Origin: Psilocybe azurescens
Taxonomy: Eukaryota; Basidiomycota; Agaricomycetes; Agaricales; Agrocybaceae
Direction of reading: 5' to 3'
Assembly: GCA_023853785.1 (NCBI GenBank)
Contig: JAJIRX010000668.1
Coordinates: 62,001-126,000 of the forward strand
Length of the DNA stretch: 64,000 nt
Position numbers and translations under genes: made by a program. Shown here one piece after another: positions 9,480-19,883 of the stretch (its first letter is position 1; every line of letters begins with the position of its first letter). The notes below the pieces were generated by a model. It had not been told where the DNA came from and did not search any database. It saw only the letters and a program-made list of their open reading frames with translations.

Positions 9480-11300
9480 GATGATGATTCAACAAGAGAG
9501 ACAGGAGAATGGATGGATTACCGGCGCGACTATATAAGTTGAATGTTTGGGCATGTGCAGAACACAATCAGATCGTTATGAACTCACCACCGACTGGGTG
9601 GCAGGTCGTGGCTACCTATTTGATGGTGAGCTCCACACGATTCGCATGATTCTCTGACAGAATCCTCCCAACTTGATTCTATGACATCAGTTGCTTGCAT
9701 GCTTTTGTGGCAGTCCATTTCACCCATCGTCACATTTTATCCCCTGAGAACTCAAAATGTCGATTTCAACCTTGTAAAAGTATTGTCCAGATGATTAACA
9801 GACGACGAAATTAGGTTAGGATAGAAGTTTATACCAAAATAACACAGATGTCATGAGGACGGTGACGATATTGACCCATTGAGAGATACCAAACTCTGGT
9901 CCGTATGCCCATGCTCCCCGCTGGCAAATGATCCTAATCACACCATATAATCAATGGTGCGCCTAAAATCACGCGGGTTGATTTAGTACATGCATCATAG
10001 ATGTACAAAAACTTTACCTTTGTTTACAAGACCCGAAACTAATGATAGCAAAGCTATTTATCAAAGCAATGAATAGGAACAGCGATACCTTCTCGAGCAA
10101 AGCATAGGACACAAAAGTGACAGTGATCGTGCTCGCTTAGTGTTTGCAAGAAGGGGAGGAAAATGATAGCAAAACCATTCATCAAGACTATGAATAAGAG
10201 CAATATCTTCTCGAGAAAGCATAGAGCAAAGGAGTAACCACGATGGTGCTTGCTTACTTGCACATAGAATACTGACAAATCGTCGAGCCACGTCCAAGGC
10301 TTCCATAACAGAGATCAAAATACCTTCGTACATGCGCACGATAGGCAATAAACAGAGCCCCAAGATTTGGCCGACAAAGTAGGCAGAAGAACAACCGCTC
10401 TTATACCGTGATGCACATAATCATAAGAGCGTGAAGTGACATTGTCAAAAGGTGCAGCAGATGATTGGAAGGGGGGAGAAAAAAGAAAAGAGAGGGCAAG
10501 GAATTGTCGTGTGCCGCTACGTCGTTTTCGTTGTGTCCTGTTCGTTCTTGCATATCAGAAGGCGCATGTTGATACTGAGCACAAAACCTACGAAAGAGTG
10601 AGTATTAGTGTTTGGGGTGAGAAAAAAATCCTTACCATATCGCGCAGTATGATGAGACTAGGGTTGATGGATGTTCGAAGACACAGGAAGGAAAAATTGA
10701 TTGCACCCGTTCGAAGTGCATAGTGTACGATCAGGCCTCAGGGTTCATCGACACTTTAGTGTCCAATCGTTTGCACCCCAGCAAAGTCGGAGATGAAGGA
10801 GAACCGAGTACAAACAGACGTGCTTAGAAGATGTGATCACTGACACTGCGAGAACTTGAACAGCATATCATACATATCCCTGCAGAGCAAATTGGACACA
10901 TAGCAGGTTCATAGGAGACTATTTCTGGACCCCGCCTAATGCCTGTTGACAGACTGTACGACCTGGCGACTAAACGTATTGTTTTCTCCTGTGGGTTGGT
11001 CTTGAGTTGGTTTGTTTTTCGCAAGGTTTCCGTCAACAGATGTGACTGTCACAGGTGCCACCTCTTGTATGTCGCCGCTTTACTTAGACCATTTCGCTTT
11101 CCCAAACTTGCTTTTCATTCAGACATGAGGTAGATTGACTTTCCGAGATAGGCTAGGCTAGGCGGTGAAGTCAGGTGGCCAAGACATAAAAGGTGGTGAT
11201 TAAAAAAATATAATGAATTATTGAAAGCGTGCGATGTTAATACAGTGTGTTGAATACAGTTGGGTATCTATCGTGGACAAGATAGAAGAGGAACGCAAAT
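9480..11300. other. Intergenic; no recognised gene
   Basis: No ORF here matches a family I know. Minus-strand pieces between about 10360 and 10040 are hydrophobic (for example ISVMEALDVARRFVSILC) and could be scraps of a membrane-protein gene. A plus-strand frame at 10436-10723 is rich in Lys and Arg and has no motif. The segment also carries the duplicated ~98 bp block listed separately. Confidence 0.4.
10042..10257. repeat. Direct duplication of a ~98 bp block
   Basis: The sequence 10042-10140 recurs at 10161-10257 with roughly three quarters of positions matching. Shared words include AATGATAGCAAA, CTTCTCGAG and GCTTA at the ends. On the minus strand both copies can encode a similar hydrophobic segment (STITVTFVSYALLEK versus STIVVTPLLYAF), suggesting an exon duplication in a decayed membrane-protein gene. 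Confidence 0.55.
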
Positions 11301-11324
11301 AATAAAACAACGAGTCCAAAGAAA

Positions 11325-12767
11325 TTAAGCAATCGTGATGTTTTGATGATGTACGTCGAGGATCGTAATGGTTGTAGAGATAGGTAGCAAATTACGCGAG
11401 GATCTTGCGGAGGCCTTCCTTTGCGCTGGGGTCAGAGTGGCGGGGAAGGTGACCTCCCAGTTGACGATTAGGTCGCCTTTCTTCTGAGCGACGCCGTCTT
11501 TACGGATCGGCATGCCTTCCCCTGGTATCACCATCGACTGGCCGGGTTTGACGATGCCCATGGGGACGGCTATTTGCAGTTTCCGCCCATCAAGCAACTC
11601 GAGGGTTTTCGAGAGCTTGCCGGTGGGCGTGGGGGCGCCCGTTAGAGCTTCTACGAGCGGGATCTTGAGGTTTGCGATGAGATCGTTGCCTTCTCGCTTA
11701 AACACGGGATGGGGTTTCTCTTCGACAACGAAGACGAGGTCTTGTGATTCGCCTGTGGGTTGTTCGTTGCCGGCTCGGGGGAAGCGGATCTTGGTACCAC
11801 TCTTCCAACCTGGATGGATCTGGATTTCGAGGACCTTGTCCTCCGTGGTGCCGTCCAGTAACCGTCGGCCTACTTTGAGACGTTTCATCGCACCGCTGTA
11901 GAGATCTTCCAGGGATACTTTGAGAGGTTTCGTGATTTCAGATGGTTTTTCGGGTGACGGTGGGCGACGAGAATTTGTGCGTTGAGCTGTTGGTCTTGGT
12001 CGGCCTCCAGGCATACCCCCGGGCATTCCGCTTGATGAGAATGAGTAACCACTCATGTCGTCGTCGTCGTCGCCACCGAACATATTGCTGTTCATGCTAG
12101 CACCACGTCGTGGGCCGCCACCCATACCGCCCATTCCACCCATACCGCCCATACCACCCATACCGCCAAACAAACCTCCATTACCAAACATTCGTCTGCG
12201 AAGAATGACGTCAGAATGCGGGGAATTGGAAGAACTCGAAATTAGAGATGCCCACCTGAATATTTCTTCTGGGTCTGATGGGTTGAAACCACCTCCGGAG
12301 CTGCTGAATCCTCCAGGACCGCCCGATGTGAAGGTGAATGTTGTTCCACCAGGACCACCAGCGCCAGGGAAGCCACTGAATCCTGAGAATCCCGATGGTC
12401 CACCTGCTCCTGGTGATGAGCCTCCTCCTTTGAGACCCTCTTCCCCAAATTGATCGTAGACCGCGCGTTTGTTGCTATCGCTTAGAACCTCGAAGGCCTC
12501 TGAAATCTAGTCCATGGGTCAGTCATTGAGGGCAGTAAGATATCAAGGGAAAAATAATAACCTCCTTGAATTTGGTTGTAGCCTCGTCTTTATTTTTGGT
12601 ATTGCGGTCAGGATGCCATTTCAGGGCCTGTAAGAAGGTCAGTGAAACTGAACGAAGGGATGTCTGTAGTATTTGTGGGCACTCACCATCTTCTTGTAAG
12701 CCTTCTTGATTTCATCCTCGGAAGCTGACTTGTCGACACCGAGAAGTTTGTAGTAGTCTTTACCCAT
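11325..12767 (-). CDS. Type II DnaJ/Hsp40 co-chaperone (Sis1/DNAJB-like)
   Basis: Co-chaperone that delivers substrates to Hsp70 and stimulates its ATPase in cytosol and nucleus. Exons are 12767-12687, 12627-12562, 12506-12256 and 12195-11325. The J domain begins [20 protein letters not shown] and contains the essential HPD in ALKWHPDRN. It is followed by a G/F-rich region with a (GGM)n tract (about 12175-12110), and two C-terminal substrate-binding domains ([36 protein letters not shown]). There are no zinc-finger cysteines, so it is type II. The family usually ends [13 protein letters not shown]; here the frame shifts after LTPAQ, at an A-run (about 11420), and reads 22 residues past the expected stop at 11392-11394. 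One missing A would restore the normal 400-residue protein. Confidence 0.95.
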
Positions 12768-13004
12768 TGTGTATGCAGGGGAAGTAGTATATGGTGGATA
12801 CGGAGAGCAGTTGTAGGAGTATTTATTGGGCTGTGATGTACGTGCTCAGCGAATGTCCGAGAGCATTCTAGCAAGTACGACATGATGTCACGATGTTCTA
12901 GACAATTCACCTCAGTCACGCATCATCCCTTCAATCTCCGCTAGTCGGCCGTTCTCCTGCCGATTTGGACCTTCTCGAATCTCCTTACACCCAGTACATC
13001 CTCC

Positions 13005-13883
13005 ATGGCCGCTGCACAGAACGGCAACGGCGTCCCTCCCGACGCCCAGCTTGGGGATTCAGAGAATAGGGACTCCATCATACGCAGGTCATGGCAAGCA
13101 CTCCTCTCCCCCTTTTCACAGTCGGCTCTCGCATCTCTACCCTATGTTCAACGCCCAAGCCGCCACCTTCGTGCGGACAACATCCCAGAAACAGAAACGA
13201 ATGGTGCTGCAGAACGCCCGACTGTCAGAGACTATCACTCTATAAAATCCCTCCCGCCCAAAGTGCGTGTGCCAAAGAAGATTCCATCCTCAGTCAAGGT
13301 CGAAGGCAAAGTGTGGTTCGCGAATGAACGTAGTGCGTTTCGGCTCCCTTTCTCTTGATCGTGAACAGAAAGCTAAAGGGCGCGACACACCTTTTGATCA
13401 GCATGGATATCGTGGCTTGGAATTTCTATTCTAATGGCAGCTCTGTCGCTGGGGCTGTTCAACGCATCGAAAGACGAAATCGCGCGTCGTTTCTCCTACT
13501 TCTACGCTTTCGTTAGCGTCTGCGTATTGGTACGTCCTCAGTCTCGTTCATCATATGTTATGACCGATGAAAATTTCCAGGTGTATGGCTACTGCTTGTA
13601 CCAGCATCGAATTACTATGATTCGTCGTAGAGACCCAGGCCATTTCGGTATGTCTTCTATCGTCAAATTCGGTTCCGGCGCTCACTTCTTGCTGCCCAGA
13701 TGCCCTCGTCGGCCCTGTTCTCCTTAGCATCGCCCTTTTCCTGGCTGTCTTGGCCAATTTTATTATTCGAGGTACGTGCGTTATATTTCCAATTCCAATA
13801 GTTACCCCCGCTAACCAACCCACGTTCGTCGATTATTTATTTATATTACCCCTTATTATTCTCTTCCAGTTCGCGAATTGTGA
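13005..13883 (+). CDS. VTC1: Vtc1-like subunit of the vacuolar polyphosphate polymerase (VTC) complex
   Basis: Small membrane subunit of the VTC complex, which makes polyphosphate and threads it into the vacuole; three transmembrane helices (DUF202-type domain). Exons are 13005-13332, 13402-13529, 13581-13647, 13700-13771 and 13870-13883, giving 202 residues. The core reads KVWFANERT, then WISWLGISILMAALSLGLFN, a second helix ending VCVLVYGYCLYQHRITMIRR, the RDPG turn, and FDALVGPVLLSIALFLAV. The first donor (GTGCGT at 13333) was chosen because it restores FANERTW. The soluble N-terminus of about 105 residues is longer than in yeast Vtc1. The gene is divergent from the DnaJ gene with about 240 bp between starts. 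Confidence 0.92.
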
Positions 13884-14285
13884 GTTCCTGGACCTGACAT
13901 TCGATATACGAGGCGAGCTAACAAACCCTTCCCACTGCTCATCAGGCAAAAGAAAGGCATTCCGATCCCTGGCGCTGACCTTTTAGCTTCCTTATTCACA
14001 CAAACCCCCACCAATATAACAGATATACCAACATATCCACCATTTCAACAACAATAGTTATCCATCCATGTACACGCTCTGAAGCGATCTATTTTAATAG
14101 GGTTGTACGTCCCAAAAGATCGTATCTAAACCAGGGACGATCATATATTCACTCGATCCTAAAAACTTGAATATAGCGACGTATACCCTCTTTATTTTCA
14201 CTGGTCTGTTTGATCTAACCAAACCGGGTGGATAAGATCATAGGTATAAGCAGAACCGCAGCAACCATCTTTCAAATCGGCAAAG
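13884..14285. other. Intergenic between VTC1 and the HWAL array; nothing recognised
   Basis: This convergent spacer of about 400 bp holds the 3' flanks of two facing genes. I see no further gene or repeat. Confidence 0.6.
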
Positions 14286-14873
14286 TCACTCTGCAAAAGG
14301 GATAGTGCAAATCTGTGTTCCATCTTTCGGGGAAGACTTCAAGACTGCAATCCTTCGCTTCGTGTAATCATACATCTCCTCCGGCTTGCAAGGTAACTCC
14401 AAGGCCCCTTCTCGGCGTAAATGAGCCAATATACGAATGACGTAGGACTCGCACGTCCACACGAACAGTGCACTCGGGTCGTCTCCATTCTTCGTAGCAG
14501 GGAATCTCTTGATGAAGATGTCTAGATCATCGAGTCCGAAGCTGGGCAGGCTTTTCTCCTGTGCCTCATCTGCGCCTTGCTCGTCAGATGGGTTGGGAAG
14601 TGTGTTGATGATGGTGGTAGAAATGAGTGGCTTGGGCCGGGACGGTGGAATGTCGGCAATGTGGAGCACCCCCATGAGGTCGCCCATTCCAGGGAGGTCG
14701 CGCACTTCGTGTCCCAAAGTCCATACGCCGTTCCGGCCTCTGATGTGGTACACCCTCACGTCCTGCGCGGTGAACGATGCAGGGTGCAGGACGAGCGCCC
14801 AGTGCGGGTTCCGGGGCCTGTTGTACGAGCCCTTCTGGGCGTATATGGCGATGCCTATCTTGGTTAAGGACAT
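14286..14873 (-). CDS. HWAL-family protein, paralog 1 (possible permuted papain-like fold)
   Basis: Single-exon gene of 195 residues; first member of a tandem array. I do not know a function. It starts MSLTKIGIAIYAQKG, followed by NPHWALVLHP, a weakly conserved middle, then FPATKNGDDP, VWTCESYVIRILAHL and a helical tail. The HWAL(V) motif followed by a second His, and the later Cys before a W/Y-V-helix, resemble LRAT/HRASLS-type permuted NlpC/P60 enzymes, in which that His and Cys are catalytic. Both residues are present here. The family may be one of the fungal DUFs (DUF6914 is a candidate, unverified). An upstream in-frame ATG at 14963 is possible, but 14873 matches the paralogs. Confidence 0.75.
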   Translation of the reverse strand: MSLTKIGIAIYAQKGSYNRPRNPHWALVLHPASFTAQDVRVYHIRGRNGVWTLGHEVRDLPGMGDLMGVLHIADIPPSRPKPLISTTIINTLPNPSDEQGADEAQEKSLPSFGLDDLDIFIKRFPATKNGDDPSALFVWTCESYVIRILAHLRREGALELPCKPEEMYDYTKRRIAVLKSSPKDGTQICTIPFAE

Positions 14874-15403
14874 TGTGAGTGGATGATGGTATCCGTAATA
14901 TCTGGTGAGAGTCGCGGTTTGGGTATCGGTGAACTCTGAAGTTTGGTGCAAAGAATGAGACACTGCTTGCGACGCTTCGCCGAAATTGAGTGCATTATAT
15001 AAGAAATCGTGCCTCTAGATTGGGCCACTGGTGGCTTGAGTCCCATTGTTCTAGCAACTCCATTGTCGTTTATATAGGGCATGGAAGAGCATGGCGGACT
15101 TATGATTTTGATAGAGCAGCCACTGCTCATCTTATCTGATCTACTACCAGTACGTCGGATTGAAATTCACCGCCACCGGGAAACGGGACCACATGGTTTA
15201 TCACCCAAAGAGGAAAGAGGATACACACCCGTATTTGGTCGGAGCGTGTATAAAAGTAGTGACCGTCAATACAAGTACACACAGAAGACTTGAGAGACTA
15301 TACGACGGAAAAAAAATGAATCGAGAATATTGAACTTTGCAAAATTTATGGTGCTACTGGATCACGAATTGAAAAGAGGATCATTGTATTGATCTACGAA
15401 TAA
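14874..15403. other. Intergenic within the HWAL array; nothing recognised
   Basis: Presumed promoter of paralog 1 and 3' flank of paralog 2. Small plus-strand frames here show no motif. Confidence 0.5.
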
Positions 15404-15883
15404 TCAGAAAAGGACAGTGTTCAAAGAGCCAGGGTCCCCTCCCATGGACCTCAATGCTTGGACTCTATGCTGCACAATGGCATAAATTTGTGCGGTTGCT
15501 ACAGGAAGAGAAATACATCCACTGGAATTCAGGTAATGGAGAACCCTGATGACCCAGTTAGAGCAGGACCACACGATGTTCCCACTAGGGTCGTCGCCAC
15601 TCTTGGTTGCGGGAAACCTTGTCGCAAATGAATGAAGTTCGCCAGGCGAGATGCGCGCAATCCCCAGGTCGACTATGCCAATGAGACTCGGTGCATTACG
15701 AATGCCGCAAATCTTGTGCTTTTCGACCCAGACTCCGGGCTGACCGAGCCCAATCTGGTATACTTGAACGTTGTCCGCCATGAAAGTGGTTGGATGGGCG
15801 ATTAATGCCCAGTGAGGGCTGGTAGGTCTTCCGCGGCTGTCAACTTGTGCGTAGGTCGCGATTCCAAGTTTGACAGAAGACAT
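15404..15883 (-). CDS. HWAL-family protein, paralog 2
   Basis: Single-exon gene, 159 residues, same orientation as its neighbours. Start ATG at 15883 (MSSVKLGIATYAQ), aligned with the other paralogs. Motifs in order: PHWALIAHPTTF (residues about 23-34), GVW, LIGIVDLG, RFPATKSGDDPSG and WSCSNWVIRVLHYL. Both the His of HWAL and the Cys of WSCSNW are kept, so if the fold prediction is right this copy should be catalytically competent. No signal peptide or membrane helix is evident, so a cytosolic role is likely. The family is unnamed to me. Confidence 0.78.
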   Translation of the reverse strand: MSSVKLGIATYAQVDSRGRPTSPHWALIAHPTTFMADNVQVYQIGLGQPGVWVEKHKICGIRNAPSLIGIVDLGIARISPGELHSFATRFPATKSGDDPSGNIVWSCSNWVIRVLHYLNSSGCISLPVATAQIYAIVQHRVQALRSMGGDPGSLNTVLF

Positions 15884-16956
15884 CGTTGGTGTTAATAATA
15901 TCTGCGCAGAAATGGAGTCAGCACAAGCGATATGTGGAAGAGGAGAATGAGCGACTGACGAAAGGGATAAAAAAGAATGTAAAGGATAGAGGGAAAAGCG
16001 AGTGAAAGACCTACCTCGACGGAGCGCCTTTATACTAAACATACAGAGCCCCACCATTGTCAGCGACGACAGAAGGAGTTGTATGTCAGTAAGGCATATA
16101 TTACAGAAGTCCAGTGCATGCACATGGTGCATGCCCAACGATAATGGGTCACTGCAGAAGCCACTAGTTTTCGTCCAAATTAGGACGTCAGAGTTTTGCT
16201 CACCATCAGGTGAGTGCTGATTTCACCACTGTAGTCTCGTTTGGGACATTGTTGAGAAGCATTTACCTCGGAGAAAAGCGTGACTCCTGAAGCTGTAGGG
16301 TTTGGTTAAATAGATATACCGTTGGTTGACTGTTGGGCCATATCCATTCGACAGAATAATGGCCATTGTTACTGGAATAATGAGTGGAAATACTATCCCG
16401 TTCCGCGTCCTCGTCTCGAGCATGAGCCAAATGTATTCACGTCGACTTTGAGGTTCCAACTGCCTCTAGTGAGATTGGCAGGGACAAATATACTAACGAA
16501 CGCATCTTGCGACGTCCACGCCTACCGAAGTAGAGACACCGGCTTCGAAATTTGGGCTACATCATTTAAGTATTGGATTGAGTTAGACATCGTTTCTCGC
16601 CAGTGAGCAATGTCGGACGGCCAGATTTAATAAGTTCAACGGTGTTAGATATTTGGATCATCGCGAGGTACATGTTCTCTTTGGTGTCTTATTCTATCGG
16701 TTAATCCGTGTAAAGTCCAGGCGCACTGGTTCTCAAAGTCGCGATCAGTTGACGATTCTCTTGCTACTCAGTTTGTAATACTGGTCATTGTGAACAGAGC
16801 TAAGGGCACCAGGGGCCATGAGTTGACTTCCAATAAAGGGCATATAACTTCATACAGTCATATAAAGTAGTCAAGTAGAGTGAAATATATTACAAAGCGC
16901 CGGTGTACATAATTCAAGTTAGGTCCCTAGTTGACGATCACCCCTAGCAAACGCGA
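15884..16956. other. Intergenic within the HWAL array; nothing recognised
   Basis: About 1.1 kb upstream of paralog 2. Frames at 16223-16459 (minus) and 16322-16606 (plus) overlap each other and show no family motif. The right end adjoins the decayed family fragment. Confidence 0.45.
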
Positions 16957-17115
16957 TTAAAAATCAACCTCAAACACCTCTTCCGAAGTCCTATGCTTGT
17001 GTCTGCGCAACAAGTCGTCCACCCACATGTTAAGGGGCGCTGATACTGCAGTTGGGTGTACTTGCAGACGAAGGCATTTCTTCGACTCCAAATAATGCAG
17101 AACGAACGATTCACA
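16957..17115 (-). pseudogene. Remnant C-terminus of a further HWAL-family paralog
   Basis: Read on the minus strand from 17115 the sequence encodes CESFVLHYLESKKCLRL, VHPTAVSAPLNMWVDDLLRR and a stop at 16957. This lines up with WSCSNWVIRVLHYLNSSGC and the following helical tail of paralog 2, keeping the Cys and the LHYL motif. No start, HWAL segment or usable intron acceptor is found upstream (an in-frame TAA lies at the only candidate), so this is a truncated relic. Confidence 0.7.
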
Positions 17116-17313
17116 TCTTTACTGAAACGCATCTTTCAAGTCCATTATGGTTGAATTCCCAATGAGGAAAGAGGGGTACACAATTTGATTTGATCAGACT
17201 CAAGAACTAGAATAACAACCGCAAAAAAACCGCATACATTTGGATGGCAACTCGTAGAAAATGACTTTATATGGGGAAAACTGACATACAGCGTACTATT
17301 GGAATGATGAATG

Positions 17314-17841
17314 CTAAAAAGGGATCCACTGTAGTTTATCCCTTAGGTCTCTATGTTCTGATGCGTTACGCCAACTCGTCTGCACTTCCTTCAACGTGCG
17401 CACCCTTAAAGCTGCGCGCTCGTATATTTTGTCAGTTGGTACGGGAAGAGTTAGTTTTCCCCACAAGACTAAATGATGCAAGGCACGAATTACCCAGCTG
17501 GCGCTGGACCATCCGGGTCTACCGCTGGGATTGTCGGAGCCCATAGTCACAGGGAAGTGGTTCATGAATATGTGGAGATTCGTGGATGACATTTGCACAG
17601 GCCCCAGCTCAATGACGCCAATGAGAGTAAGGCTCGACCGCACAAGGGAGCAGGAGGCCACGTGCCGGAGGACCCACTCATTGTTTTCCAGACGCTTGGC
17701 GCTCTGGAAAACCTGTACACCACCATTGCTAAAGCCAGTGGGATGAGCAACAAGTGCCCAATGAGGAGCAAGTGGACTAATTTCTCGAGTGTCGAAGCTG
17801 GTAAAGACCGCAATGCCAAGCCTCAGTTCGGACTCAGGCAT
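17314..17841 (-). CDS. HWAL-family protein, paralog 3 (Cys replaced by Ser)
   Basis: Single-exon gene of 175 residues. The ATG at 17841 gives MPESELRLGIAVFTSF. It has APHWALVAHPTGF (residues about 25-37), LTLIGVIELG, FPVTMGSDNPSG and WSSASWVIRALHHL. The position of the candidate nucleophilic Cys is Ser, while the His is kept. The C-terminal 20 residues are unique to this copy. It lies about 200 bp upstream of the remnant in the array and is transcribed in the same direction. Function unknown; possible loss of catalysis is an inference that rests on the LRAT-like fold assignment. Confidence 0.76.
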   Translation of the reverse strand: MPESELRLGIAVFTSFDTREISPLAPHWALVAHPTGFSNGGVQVFQSAKRLENNEWVLRHVASCSLVRSSLTLIGVIELGPVQMSSTNLHIFMNHFPVTMGSDNPSGRPGWSSASWVIRALHHLVLWGKLTLPVPTDKIYERAALRVRTLKEVQTSWRNASEHRDLRDKLQWIPF

Positions 17842-18639
17842 TTTCGAAGAAGACGTGATGCTACTATACGCTTAACAAGTAGTAAGAGTCTGTCGCGCAT
17901 AGTGTGCGAAGAAGAACACGACAAACTCACTAAAGAAGGGATATGTAGAATAGAACACGGAGAGGAAACTGAAGAAAAACGACATTCCAAGGTCTGTCTT
18001 TATACAAAACTCAACGCCGCTGGTCCATTGGGAAGTTACGCATGATGCTCAACCAGCACACAGTGGGGATAGCTCCGTTCGACTAAAGGAGATGTTATTC
18101 TTCGCTTAAATGTCGATTACGATTCTGTTGTGGTCGATGTTAAGTCGTTGCTCCTTTTACATTGTTCTGTTCAATAGGACAATGGGGAATTCTAGAAAGA
18201 TGTATAGATAATGGCGGAATATTCCGAGTCATGTCTTTTGCAGGATTCGAGCTTTCATAATAGGTCGATCACCGAGATGTTTTGGTGAGTAAGTAATCGG
18301 TCAGAAGCGCCGACGGCTGTCCGATATCTTGCAGCATAACCAAATATTGATGTCTACAGGAGGAGAATTTGAAAGTTATTGAGCCGTAATTAAATCCGCT
18401 GTGCCATATAACGCAGGGATTTCTTGATAGGCCGGACTAAAGCCAACAAAAGTAAAATCTAACTTGACAGCCAGACAGAATAATAATAAAAATCATAGCG
18501 GATGGTATAAGTGCAAAGCAAGTACATAACTAGATAGCAAGCATAGGAGTAGCATGTAGTAGCATGGATTCGAAAGCATAGAGACGATGAGACTAATCAG
18601 AAGGTAGAAGATAACTAAGAAAAAAAGCAAATGCTGCCC
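17842..18639. other. Intergenic within the HWAL array; nothing recognised
   Basis: About 800 bp. A plus-strand frame antisense to paralog 3 runs into this region but shows no independent coding sign. No repeat or RNA gene seen. Confidence 0.45.
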
Positions 18640-19379
18640 TCACATATGTGTTGCGCGGGTATTTTTAAAGCGACGCTGATAACACGGCTCGGGGTCAACA
18701 AGATTGATGACCGGAATTTCTCCGCGTCGATATTTCGTCACTTTCAGGACCTCAATTCTTTCCCGGACTAGTTCATGCAGCCTCCGAGCGGAACACGGAA
18801 GACGAAATCCCGTACAATCCCCGTACCGCTCCTGAATATAATGTAACACTCTGATAGTCCAAGCGCTGGACGACCATACAGTGACCCCGCCGGGATTGTC
18901 GCCGTTCTTCTCAGCTTTAAAACTTCTCTCAATAACGGCTTGAAGCAAGATATGGGACCAAGAAATGTCGGTAATGTGAATGACACCTATCGGGTCACAT
19001 AAATCGGGCTGGTACTCAGGTTGTTGGGGATCTCTCAAGGTCCAAACCCAGTTGTCGCCATTTCGTATGCTTTTGGCGTCGGCGTTAGGGTCCCATGCTT
19101 TGTAGATCCCGTGGACTGTACGAGCAGGAGCCTGATAGCTTGTGGAATGGAGGATTAGCGTCCATTCGGGAACCTTGACACGCTTGTTGTTGGGGCCGAC
19201 GACCTCCGAGTCTCTGTTGAATAGGCCAATTCCAATTTTGACCCCCGACGTGACAAGAGGATGCGCAGAGGCGAACAGTTTGGAGTCGATCTTGATTTCA
19301 TGGAATCTGTGAGCAGGAAGGTCAGCGGGGGTGCACAAATGCAAGACGAAAGAAATGCCACTGACGATTCAAAGGACAT
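18640..19379 (-). CDS. HWAL-family protein, paralog 4 (both candidate catalytic residues lost)
   Basis: Two exons, 19379-19366 and 19306-18640, give 226 residues; the intron (GTCAGT...CACAG) joins MSFES to FHEIKIDSKLF in frame. The core reads VKIGIGLFNRDS, then PEWTLILHSTSY where the others have PHWALxxHP, VIHITDI, KNGDNPGG and WSSSAWTIRVLHYI. His is replaced by Glu and Cys by Ser at the positions proposed as catalytic. It also has a longer insert (about residues 78-103) and a basic C-terminal tail. Outermost and most diverged member of the array. Confidence 0.75.
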
Positions 19380-19883
19380 GATAGATGAAAAAGCTGGGGA
19401 AAATAATCATCTTCATCGTTTGGGAGAAGCGTTTATATGCATTTTGGTGACCCGTGCTTGGGCTTACTGGACGGCCAAAGTCAATGCGCTGTCAATGCGT
19501 TGCCAAAGCGCGTCAAAGCGCGCCTCATGGCTGAATAAAGCATCCGAGCCAAAGCGGGCCCGATTATTGAACGGTGCTTGTGCTGCGCCTTGGCTAAGAA
19601 CATTGTAACTCTTAAACTTGTAGGGGTTTCTCGGGACAGTTAGTGGCACCCAGTGGGTCACTTATGCTATACACGTCCATCTAGAGGCGTCTTCGGACCG
19701 ATTCCCGCTTTGCAAGAAACAAAAGATGTATATTCGCGTTGAAAGACATGATTTGTAAAGAGCTTGTGGTTCTGTGAGGGTATAGGTGTATGCGCATTTA
19801 CAAGAGCAGGATATCTTGAGAAGCCGAGTGAAGTATCATTTAGATGCTTCCGTCAAAGTTGATAGAAGTTGCGAAGCAACAAG

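Noticed and set aside
12055..12453. Plus-strand proline-rich protein opposite the DnaJ gene
   Set aside because: It is the antisense shadow of the Gly/Met/Phe-rich coding region on the minus strand.
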